Assembly: GCA_031285125.1 (NCBI GenBank)
Contig: JAITWT010000069.1
Span: 1-32,736, forward strand
Length of the DNA stretch: 32,736 nt
Direction of reading: 5' to 3'
Origin: Burkholderiaceae bacterium
Lineage (GTDB): Bacteria > Pseudomonadota > Gammaproteobacteria > Burkholderiales > Burkholderiaceae_C
Shown: in pieces, positions 1 to 7,232 of the stretch
Position numbering within the stretch: the first letter of the stretch is position 1
Layout: the number at the start of each line of letters is the position of its first letter
Translations under genes and position numbers: made by a program
Notes under the pieces: generated by a model
Told to the model about the DNA's origin: nothing
What the model saw: only the letters and a program-made list of their open reading frames with translations
Database searches by the model: none

Positions 1-432
1 CTGTCACCGCAGGTGGAACCGCCGCCGCAGCTGCCGCTGCTGTTGGACAGGAGTCTGAGTGCGGACACGCTGTTTGCCTTTGATCGGGCCGAGCTGCGCA
101 ATCTGACGCAACTGAATGCACTGATTCAGCAAATCGGCACGTTCCAGGCGGTCTCGCGTGTGGATGTGCTGGGCTATACCGACCGCATCGGCACGTTGCG
201 CTACAACATCGAGCTGTCGCAGCGGCGAGCGGCCGCGGTGCGCAACTACATGCAAAGAAGGGGCGTGGCGCCGAATCTGATCAACGTCCGGGGTATGGGT
301 CCGTCCAAGCCGGGTCAAGGCGCAGCATGTCCCAAGGGGATGGGCCGCGACCGGCTGATTACTTGCCTGGCCCCAGACCGGCGTGTGGAGGTTCGCGTCT
401 TTGGCACGGTGAGCAACAATGCCCAGCCGTGA
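1..432 (+). CDS. OmpA-family protein, C-terminal part (5' end outside window)
   Basis: The frame is open from base 1 to a TGA at 430-432, so the start codon and any signal peptide lie to the left of the window. The visible 143 residues hold one OmpA-like peptidoglycan-binding domain: the strand and turn around FAFDRAELRN, the GYTDRIGT segment followed by NIELSQRRAAAVRNYM (the family pattern GHTDxxGxxxxNxxLSxxRAxxVxxYL), and a closing DRRVEVRV strand. The family anchors outer-membrane proteins or lipoproteins to peptidoglycan through diaminopimelate. The usual His of GHTD is Tyr here, a tolerated variation. The stretch ACPKGMGRDRLITCLAPDRR carries two Cys that may form a disulfide near the binding loop. 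An OmpA porin, a Pal-like lipoprotein or another OmpA-domain protein cannot be told apart without the N-terminus. A strong terminator follows. Confidence 0.85.
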   Translation: MSPQVEPPPQLPLLLDRSLSADTLFAFDRAELRNLTQLNALIQQIGTFQAVSRVDVLGYTDRIGTLRYNIELSQRRAAAVRNYMQRRGVAPNLINVRGMGPSKPGQGAACPKGMGRDRLITCLAPDRRVEVRVFGTVSNNAQP

Positions 433-480
433 CCCCGCCGTGATGGCAGGGTAGCTCACTAAGCAAAGGCGTATGCATGC

Positions 481-520
481 AAAGCGCCCCTCGCGATTGC
501 GGGGGGCGCTTTGTGTTTTT
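481..520 (+). terminator. Rho-independent terminator after the OmpA-family gene
   Basis: The arms AAAGCGCCCC (481-490) and GGGGCGCTTT (503-512) are perfectly complementary. The stem continues inward through 494/499 to a GATT loop, with one G-T wobble. The right arm runs into the T-rich tract TTGTGTTTTT (511-520). It lies 48 bp after the stop codon and is the clearest intrinsic terminator in this part of the window. Confidence 0.9.
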
Positions 521-707
521 ATCTGAAAAGAAGTGAATCAGGCTGCCAGCGCAGCCAGCCAATAAAGGCAAAGACGCCAAGAAAAAAGGCGCAAGGCCAA
601 AACGCGCAAGACGGGGCCCTCTTCAAAAAGCACGAACGGACCGGCGCTCAGCGCATATCCGCCCTTGGCACGGCACGTAACGCCGTCCCAACAAAGATCA
701 GCAAGGG

Positions 708-1406
708 CTATGCGCCGCCCGAAGCCTTTTTGGATGCACGTTTGCGCGCCACGGGTGCGGCGCGTTTGCGTGCGGGCGTTGTCTTGGCGGCAGCGGGTGG
801 CTCAGACGCCGCGGCTTTTGGCGCCGCCGCCGCGCTAGATTCAGATGCGGCCGGCACTTGCGCCGCCGAAGGCCCCGCAGACCCTGGAATCGCAGAGGGT
901 AAAGACGGCGGCACAGCCGAAGCAGCACCGTGCAGCGCTTGCGCCGCGATGCTCTGAAACTGCTCGGTCAGCGCGTTCCACCATTGCATGGGATCAATCA
1001 GGCTCGCGTTGCCGGCGGGTTTGCCCGTTGCCTTGTGCGCGGCCTTGCCCGGGGTTTGTGCCGCCGCCACGCCCTTGGCGCTGTTGGCCAAGGTTTCGCT
1101 CAGGTCTTGCATGCGCAGGTTCATGCCGCGCAGGGTTGACAGCGTCATCTTCTGCACTTCCAGCGCTTGCACCGAGGCCTTCAGTGCGATCAGGTTTTGC
1201 TCAAGCCAGAACTGCACCGCGCGCATCTCGCGCAGGCGCTTGTCGACTTCCTCGACGCTGAGGGTCGGGGCGATCCAGTTGGACAGATTGGCGATCCCGG
1301 GCAGGGTTTGCGTGCTGCTGGCCGCTTGGCCTCGGGCCAGCTTGCGCAGATAGTCAAAACCGGGGATATACGCGCTGAAGTCAAAGGGTAACGGGGTTTC
1401 GGGCAT
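708..1406 (-). CDS. phaM: PhaM-like polyhydroxyalkanoate granule-associated protein
   Basis: A 232-residue protein. The N-terminal half has the layout of Cupriavidus PhaM: an aromatic start (FDFSAYIPGFDYLRKL), the conserved IANLSNWIAPTLSVEEVDKR block, then a long helix (FWLEQNLIALKASVQALEVQKMTL) continuing to about residue 100. The C-terminal part is Ala/Pro-rich and ends in a Lys/Arg-rich tail (KTTPARKRAAPVARKRASKKA region) resembling histone H1, as in PhaM. In the family PhaM binds PHB synthase, coats PHB granules and ties them to the nucleoid through that basic tail. I chose the ATG at 1406 because AAGGAG lies a few bases upstream; an in-frame extension to 1454 has no such site. No phaC is in the window. 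The basic tail is low-complexity and could vary between strains. Confidence 0.82.
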   Translation of the reverse strand: MPETPLPFDFSAYIPGFDYLRKLARGQAASSTQTLPGIANLSNWIAPTLSVEEVDKRLREMRAVQFWLEQNLIALKASVQALEVQKMTLSTLRGMNLRMQDLSETLANSAKGVAAAQTPGKAAHKATGKPAGNASLIDPMQWWNALTEQFQSIAAQALHGAASAVPPSLPSAIPGSAGPSAAQVPAASESSAAAAPKAAASEPPAAAKTTPARKRAAPVARKRASKKASGGA

Positions 1407-1485
1407 GGGGTTGTCTCCTTGGGGGTGGTGTTGAAAGCGGAAGGGAAGTTTCAAACATCAAACGGCAGGCCGGATCCCCGGCGTG

Positions 1486-2025
1486 TCATTGCGTGTGCAT
1501 ATGCATATGCGTGGCGTTCGCGGTGTTGCTCCCTGCCGCGCGCACCGGCAGGTGCAGTATCTGGGTGTGGGGCACGTCGCTTGGAGGGATCACGAAACTC
1601 AGCTCCAGTGGCACGGTACCGCCTGCGGGCAAGGGTGCCTTGAGGTCCATCAGCATGATGTGATAGCCGCCGGGCTTGAGTTCGACCGGGCGTCCTGCGG
1701 GCAAGGCCAAACCGCCTTGGACGGCGCGCATCTTCATGGTATCACCCTCGTGCAGCATTTCGTGCACTTCGGTCACGCCGGCCACCGGGGTGGAGGCGCC
1801 GGTCAGGCGCATATCGACGGGTGCGGTCAGTGTCATGAAAGCGCCCGTGCCGCTCTGGCCCGCAACGGCCGTGCGCACCCACGCATCCTGCACTTGAACG
1901 GCTGCGTTGGCCGCTGACGCTGACGCTGCGAAGGCGTGCGGTGCCGGGGTTTGGGCACGGGCTCCTCCAAAGCCCGCCAACATGGCGCTCAAGGCCATCC
2001 AGAGCAACGGTGTTTTCACTTTCAT
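1486..2025 (-). CDS. PCu(A)C-family periplasmic copper chaperone with His/Met tail
   Basis: A 179-residue exported protein. The signal peptide is MKVKTPLLWMALSAMLAGFG with likely cleavage after ARA. The mature part is one PCu(A)C cupredoxin-like domain: QDAWVRTAVAGQSGTGAFMTL, then the copper-binding HEM segment, MKM about ten residues on, and HIMLMDL, matching the family pattern H-M-x10-M-x21-H-x-M. The protein ends in THMHMHTQ, a His/Met run fit for metal binding. The family delivers Cu(I) to the CuA site of cytochrome c oxidase or acts in copper resistance. The start at 2025 has AAAGGA just upstream; an in-frame extension to 2055 would put extra residues before the signal peptide. No Sco-type partner is visible. 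Confidence 0.88.
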   Translation of the reverse strand: MKVKTPLLWMALSAMLAGFGGARAQTPAPHAFAASASAANAAVQVQDAWVRTAVAGQSGTGAFMTLTAPVDMRLTGASTPVAGVTEVHEMLHEGDTMKMRAVQGGLALPAGRPVELKPGGYHIMLMDLKAPLPAGGTVPLELSFVIPPSDVPHTQILHLPVRAAGSNTANATHMHMHTQ

Positions 2026-2155
2026 AGAAATCCTTTGGGTCCAATACGCGAACAAAGCATGAAAAAGAGGGGTGAATCTATCCTATAACGCGGGGCTGCC
2101 GCCGCCGCGTACAACCCTGCGGTGCACAACGGCATCACGTTGCATTCGCCCGGGA

Positions 2156-4753
2156 TCAGTTCGTATCGACAGCCTGCGCCTGCTCGATACGCTGCGCCAA
2201 ATGGGCCAGCGCTTCGTCGACCTGATCGACCAGGATCAGCGACAAATCGCCCGGTTGCAAGCGCGCCAGCGCAGTGTCGATGGCGCTGAATTCGCCGCGG
2301 ATTTCGTCGATGTTGCGGGTGCGGCTGGCGCCTTGCAGGCCCTGGCGCAGCAAGGCCAGCACTTCGCCGTCAGCGCGGCCGCGCTGGGCGGCATCCTGGT
2401 AGAGGATCACGTCGTCGAAGACCGCGCCCAGAATCACGGTTTGCTCGCGGATGTCTTGATCGCGCCGGTCGCCCGCGCCGCTGATGACGACCGAGCGCCG
2501 CCGCGCGGGCATGGCCTGCACCGCCTGCACCAGCGCGCGCATGGCGTCGGTGTTGTGACCGTAGTCGGCGATCACGGTGGCGCCCTTGTAGTCCATCACG
2601 TTGAAGCGCCCGGGCACGCCGGCGGTGTCGCTGTTGAAGCTGGACAGGCCGCGGCGGATGGTGTCCCAATCGAGCCCCAGGGCCCAGGCCGCGGCCAGCG
2701 AGGCCATCACGTTTTCGACTTGGAAGCCGATCGCGCCGCCGCGCGTGACGGGCACGTCGCTCAAGGCCACGCGCTCGCGCCATGCGCCTTCGGCGGCGAT
2801 GATGGCACCTTCATCGACATAGACGGTGCGTTTGCCTTGCGCGCGGTGGGTGGCCATCACAGGATGGTTGCGGTCGGCGGCAAAGTAGATGATGCGGCCC
2901 GGACAACCCGCCGCCATCGCGGCGACGTTGGGATCGGCGGCGTTGAGCACCGCATAGCCGCCAGGGGCGACGTTGCGCACGATGACGCGCTTGAGCACCG
3001 CCAGCTCTTCGAGCGAATTGATGTAGTTCAGCCCCAGATGGTCGCCGGCGCCGAGATTGGTGACCACAGCGACATCGCAGCGGTCGAAGCCCAGTCCTTC
3101 GCGCAGGATTCCGCCGCGCGCCACCTCGAACACCGCCGCCTCCACATGCGGGTGCAAAAGCACGTTGCGCGCGCTGCGCGGGCCGGAGCAATCACCGCTG
3201 TCGGTCTGGCGGCCATCGACGTACACCCCGTCGGTGTTGGTCATCCCGGTGCGCAGGCCGCTGGAGGCCAACAAGTGGTTGATCAGGCGCGTGGTGGTGG
3301 TTTTACCGTTGGTGCCGGTGATGGCGACCACGGGGATGCGGCCGTCATCGCCGGGGGCGAACAGCGTATCCATCACCGCCTCGCCCACCGGCCGGCCGCG
3401 TCCGAAAGACGGCGCGATGTGCATGCGCAGCCCTGGCGCGGCATTCAATTCGACAATGCCGCCGCTTTGTTCTTCCAGCGGCAGCAGCACGTTTTCGCAG
3501 ACCATGTCCACGCCGCAGATATCCAGTCCGACCATCTGCGCCGCATCGACCGCGCGCGCGGCGATTTCGGGGTGCACGGTATCGGTCACGTCGGTGGCGG
3601 TGCCGCCGGTGGACAGGTTAGCGTTGTTGCGCAAGATCACGCGCTGGCCGAGCGCAGGCACGCTCTCGGGGGTCATGCCCTGGGCCTGCAGGCGGCCCAG
3701 GGCAATGTGGTCAAGGCGGATTTTGGTCAGCGGAGTGGCGTGGCCTTCGCCGCGGCGCGGGTCTTGGTTCACCGTGTCAACCAATTGGCGCACGGTATGC
3801 GTGCCATCACCGACCACTTGCGGCGGATCGCGCCGCGCAGCGGCAATCAGCCGGTCGCCCACCACGAGCAGGCGGAAGTCGAAGCCCGGCAGGAATTTTT
3901 CGACGATGACCTGGCCGTCGTATTCGAAGGCGGCGGCGTAGGCGATGTCCAGTTGCTCGCGGGTACTGATGTTGACGGTCACGCCCTTGCCCTGATTGCC
4001 ATCGCGCGGTTTGACCACCACGGGCAGCCCGATTTCTTGGGCCGCGGCCCAGGCGTCCCCGGCGCTGCTGACCGGACGTCCGCGTGGCACCGGAACGCCG
4101 GCGGCGTCCAGCAGCTGCTTGGTCAAATCTTTGTCTTTGGCGATCGCCTCGGCGATGCCGCCGGTACGGTCTATTTCGGCGGCCTGAATGCGGCGCTGGC
4201 GCACGCCCCAGCCGAGCTGCACCAGGCTGCCGCGCGTCAGGCGCCGGAACGGAATGCCGCGCGTGACGGCGGCTTCGACGATCGATCCGGTACTCGGGCC
4301 CAGACGCTCGTGTTCGTCGAGTTCGCGCAGGCGCGCGACGGCTGCGGCGCAATCGAAGGCGGCGTTGCCGCGGCTGTTTAACGCGGCGGTGATCAACTGC
4401 TCGGCCAGCGCCATCGCCAAACGTCCGACGGCTTCCTCGCTGTACTGCACCGCGATCTGATAAATGCCGGTTTCGGTGGTGGGCGCGATGTGGCTGAAGA
4501 TGACCGGGCAACCGGCCTGTGCCTGCAAAGCCAGCGTGGCATTTCCCAGCACATGCGCGAGCGACAGCGGCTGATTGAGCATGGCTGGGCGCAGTTCGCC
4601 AACGGTTGGGAACAGGGCGCGCAACCGGGTCTCGAAGCCGGGCAGTCCTTCAATGGCGTTTTCGGCGCCGTCACAGTGCACGATCGCTTGAATCGAGGTG
4701 TGCCGGCTCCACAGGTTGGGCCCGCGCAGCGCGCGGATGCGGGTAACTTCCAT
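2156..4753 (-). CDS. cphA: cyanophycin synthetase, intact catalytic copy
   Basis: An 865-residue protein with the full CphA layout. An N-terminal domain begins with the family signature near IRALRGPNLWS. The ATP-grasp domain (about 205-465) has VVVKPRDGNQGKGVTV (246-260) and the metal-binding ELNAAPG segment with E435 and N437. The Mur-ligase-like domain has the P-loop GTNGKTTTT (480-488) and the C-terminal lobe GRFNVMDYKGATVIADYGHN. The family builds the storage polymer multi-L-arginyl-poly-L-aspartate, adding Asp with the ATP-grasp site and Arg with the Mur-like site. It is downstream of, and 31 bp from, a degenerate paralogue, so probably co-transcribed. The start at 4753 is set by the conserved N-terminus; the upstream bases give no good Shine-Dalgarno match, which suggests coupling to the upstream gene. 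Confidence 0.93.
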   Translation of the reverse strand: MEVTRIRALRGPNLWSRHTSIQAIVHCDGAENAIEGLPGFETRLRALFPTVGELRPAMLNQPLSLAHVLGNATLALQAQAGCPVIFSHIAPTTETGIYQIAVQYSEEAVGRLAMALAEQLITAALNSRGNAAFDCAAAVARLRELDEHERLGPSTGSIVEAAVTRGIPFRRLTRGSLVQLGWGVRQRRIQAAEIDRTGGIAEAIAKDKDLTKQLLDAAGVPVPRGRPVSSAGDAWAAAQEIGLPVVVKPRDGNQGKGVTVNISTREQLDIAYAAAFEYDGQVIVEKFLPGFDFRLLVVGDRLIAAARRDPPQVVGDGTHTVRQLVDTVNQDPRRGEGHATPLTKIRLDHIALGRLQAQGMTPESVPALGQRVILRNNANLSTGGTATDVTDTVHPEIAARAVDAAQMVGLDICGVDMVCENVLLPLEEQSGGIVELNAAPGLRMHIAPSFGRGRPVGEAVMDTLFAPGDDGRIPVVAITGTNGKTTTTRLINHLLASSGLRTGMTNTDGVYVDGRQTDSGDCSGPRSARNVLLHPHVEAAVFEVARGGILREGLGFDRCDVAVVTNLGAGDHLGLNYINSLEELAVLKRVIVRNVAPGGYAVLNAADPNVAAMAAGCPGRIIYFAADRNHPVMATHRAQGKRTVYVDEGAIIAAEGAWRERVALSDVPVTRGGAIGFQVENVMASLAAAWALGLDWDTIRRGLSSFNSDTAGVPGRFNVMDYKGATVIADYGHNTDAMRALVQAVQAMPARRRSVVISGAGDRRDQDIREQTVILGAVFDDVILYQDAAQRGRADGEVLALLRQGLQGASRTRNIDEIRGEFSAIDTALARLQPGDLSLILVDQVDEALAHLAQRIEQAQAVDTN

Positions 4754-4784
4754 GAGTGTGTGAGGAGGGAAAGATCGTGAAGGT

Positions 4785-7055
4785 TCAGTCGGTTTGTGCG
4801 GGGGGCGGTGCGGCGGGCCCGCGGGAGGAGGAGGACGGTGGTGTTGCGCCGGCCGGAGAAGGCGCGGGAACTTCCGCGTCGAAGGCCTGTACGCCCGCGC
4901 CAATGAGGTTCAGCGGAATGCCCAGCGCCCAGCCGGCGGCGACGGCGGCCAGCAGGCTTTCCAGGCTGATGCCCGCGTGTCCGGCGCGCCAGGCGCTGAG
5001 CAGGCCCAGGCCGGGCAGCGGCGATTCATTGGCGCCTTCGGAGAGAACGATGCGATCGGCCCGCGCCAGCACCGCCTTGCCCCCGGCTTGCCGGTGCGCC
5101 GCCAGCGCTTGCGCCGGAACGTCGGCTTGCGGATCGGCGCTGTACAGCACGACCGCGCCGTCGCACAGCGGCGCCAGGCCCGCGACGCGCGCATCGGCGG
5201 CGTTGAGCACCGCGCTGCCCTCGGGCAGCACCACATCGACCTGCGTGCGCAAGACGCGCACCATCTGGTCGCTCTCGTGAATGTCTTCCTCGGCCAGTTG
5301 TTCGAAACCGTCCAGGTCGGTGACGATACCGATTTCGCAGCGGTCGTAGGGCAGGCCGTCGCGCGTGATGGTCTGGGCATCGTTTTCGATCACCACGGCC
5401 TGTACATTGCAGTTGACGAGCAGGCTGCGGCCGGCGTCCCAGTTGGCGCTGTCGGCGCTTTGGACGCGGCGGCGGTCGAGGAACAAGCCGTCGCGGCAAG
5501 CCAGCCCGGTAAAGCGTCCGCTCAGGCTGATCAGCCAGGCCACCAGCCGCGCCAGCGCGGCGTTGTCATGCGAGCCGGCAATGCCGACGATCAGGATGCG
5601 CCCGGGCGCCTGTTCGTCTTCAGGGAACAGGTAATCGCAAATGGCGCGCCCCACCGGTCTGGGCGCGCCCACGGCGGGTTTCAGATGCACCAGCAGGTTC
5701 GGCCGGGCGTTGACCGCGATCACCGCGCCGCCTTGCGTTTGCAAGGGCTGGCTGATGTCGCGCGCCACGATGTCCACACCGGCGACGTTCAGCCCCGCAA
5801 CCCGCACCGCCAGCAGCGCGGCATGGGCCACCTCGGGGTGCACCTGGTCGGTGCAATCGGCGCTCAGATTGCCGTTGCGTTGCAGGGTCACGACGCAGCC
5901 CGCGGCGGGCACCGATTCGGCATTCAATTGCTGACGCTGCAGTTCGAGCTGGAGCCGGGCATCGATGTCGATCACGTCCAGCGGGAACTCTTCTGCCGCA
6001 CCGCGGCGCGGGTCGCTGTTGACTTGGCTGTCGATCAGCGCGCGCACGCTGGAGCGGCCATCGCCGGTGAGGGTCAGGGGCTCGCCGCGCACGGCAGCGA
6101 CGACTTTGCCGCCGACGACCAGCAGACGGTGTTCCGCGCCGGGCACGAAATGTTCGACCATCACATCGCTGTCTTCGAGTTGGGCCAAGGGGAAAGCCGC
6201 CATGACTTCCTCGCGCGTGCGCAGATCGAGCGATATGCCGCGGCCATCGTTGACATCGGCCGGCTTGACCGCCACCGGCAGCCCGATCTCTTGCGCCGCC
6301 TCCCAAGCCTCCTCGGGCGATTCGACCACCCAGCCTTCAGGCACGGGTACGCCGCAGCTCTTGAGCAGCGGTTTGGTCAGGTCCTTGTTGTTGGCGAGGT
6401 ATTCGCCGGTGGCGCTGGTGTCGTCGGTTTGTGCCGACCAGATCCGCTGTTGGCGCGCGCCGTAGCCCAGTTGCACCAGATTGTTGCTGTTCAGGCGGAT
6501 ATGCGGAATGCGGCGTTCGGTGGCGGCGTTGACGATACTCGCCGCGCTCGGGCCCAGGTAACAGGCATCCAGCTGCGCTTTGATGGTCTGTACGGCTTGA
6601 TCCACATCTGCCGCGCTCAGCGGATCGGCGTTGATGGCGCCCATCACCAGCTTGTGGCCTTGCTGCAGCCCGGCGCGGGCCACCTGCTCGTCGTGCACCC
6701 GGAATACCATGCGATAGACGCCCCGGCGCGAGGTACTGCGCGTTTGACCGAACCCCGTGGGCATGCCCGCGAGGTTGAGCAATTCGATGATCACATGCTC
6801 GAGGATGTGGCCGGACCAGGTGCCTTCTTCGAGCCGCTGGATGAAGCCGCCGCGCTCGCCTACGCCGCAATAGTGCTCGATCAGCCCCGGCAGCAGCGCG
6901 GTCAGCCGCTGCGCAAAGCCTTCGATGGTGTTCGAGGGGTAGTCTTCGAGCGCGCCCAAATCGAGCCAGACTTCCAGTACCGGGCGGTACGTCCAGATGT
7001 TCGGGCCGCGCAGATAGCGTATGCGCAGGAGGCGGATGTCGTCAAAACGGGGCAT
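4785..7055 (-). CDS. cyanophycin synthetase-like paralogue with degraded active sites
   Basis: A 756-residue CphA homologue. The N-terminal domain is well kept (LRGPNIWTYRP at 15-25; RGGFIQRLEEGTWSGHILEH at 68-86). The ATP-grasp fold is recognisable (VKPADVNDGRGISLD, 263-277), but the metal-ligand segment reads AVNARPN, so the Glu equivalent to E435 of the downstream copy is Ala447. The Mur-like P-loop reads GIAGSHDN (491-498) instead of GTNGKTTT, losing the lysine. The protein stops after FDAEVPAPSPAG with a Pro/Ser-rich tail; the C-terminal Mur lobe (GRFxVxxYxGxxVxxDYGHN) is missing. Paired cphA genes are known in Burkholderiales. Being retained next to an intact copy suggests a structural or regulatory partner, but that is inference. 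Start: ATG at 7055; an in-frame TTG at 7067 is possible. Neither has a clear ribosome-binding site. Confidence 0.85.
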   Translation of the reverse strand: MPRFDDIRLLRIRYLRGPNIWTYRPVLEVWLDLGALEDYPSNTIEGFAQRLTALLPGLIEHYCGVGERGGFIQRLEEGTWSGHILEHVIIELLNLAGMPTGFGQTRSTSRRGVYRMVFRVHDEQVARAGLQQGHKLVMGAINADPLSAADVDQAVQTIKAQLDACYLGPSAASIVNAATERRIPHIRLNSNNLVQLGYGARQQRIWSAQTDDTSATGEYLANNKDLTKPLLKSCGVPVPEGWVVESPEEAWEAAQEIGLPVAVKPADVNDGRGISLDLRTREEVMAAFPLAQLEDSDVMVEHFVPGAEHRLLVVGGKVVAAVRGEPLTLTGDGRSSVRALIDSQVNSDPRRGAAEEFPLDVIDIDARLQLELQRQQLNAESVPAAGCVVTLQRNGNLSADCTDQVHPEVAHAALLAVRVAGLNVAGVDIVARDISQPLQTQGGAVIAVNARPNLLVHLKPAVGAPRPVGRAICDYLFPEDEQAPGRILIVGIAGSHDNAALARLVAWLISLSGRFTGLACRDGLFLDRRRVQSADSANWDAGRSLLVNCNVQAVVIENDAQTITRDGLPYDRCEIGIVTDLDGFEQLAEEDIHESDQMVRVLRTQVDVVLPEGSAVLNAADARVAGLAPLCDGAVVLYSADPQADVPAQALAAHRQAGGKAVLARADRIVLSEGANESPLPGLGLLSAWRAGHAGISLESLLAAVAAGWALGIPLNLIGAGVQAFDAEVPAPSPAGATPPSSSSRGPAAPPPAQTD

Positions 7056-7232
7056 GGAGGCGTTCAAAATATGGAATATTTGAGCCGGTCAAGCCGACTG
7101 GGTTGGCGCGGCTGACTATTATGGGCAATTTGGCGCTGCGTTTGGCGCCGCTCAAGTGTCGTACAGCGCAAGCGCTGTCTCACAGGCGTCTGCACGTCAA
7201 ATCGCGCCTTTCGGCCTGCAATCAGGAAAAGC
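7056..7232. promoter_or_regulatory. divergent intergenic region between the cphA pair and the ABC/DUF1854 pair
   Basis: About 177 bp must drive both arms of the cyanophycin block. On the minus strand TTGACC (7092-7087) and TATTTT (7071-7066) are 15 bp apart, a weak sigma70-like pair that would put the start of transcription within a few bases of the ATG at 7055 and would exclude the TTG at 7067. On the plus strand TATTAT near 7117 is a possible -10 without a good -35. An AGGAAAA ribosome-binding site precedes the ATG at 7233. No recognisable operator was seen. Assignments are by eye only. Confidence 0.3.

Noticed and set aside
1469..1482. GCCGG/CCGGC hairpin as a terminator for the copper chaperone gene
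   Set aside because: Only five base pairs and no T-tract.
2072..4381. 769-codon open frame on the plus strand opposite the intact cphA
   Set aside because: It is the antisense shadow of a conserved gene in high-GC DNA; the translation is His/Gly/Ala/Asp-rich with no family resemblance.
4794..7115. 773-codon open frame on the plus strand opposite the degenerate cphA paralogue
   Set aside because: Antisense shadow with the same biased composition; the minus strand shows clear CphA homology.
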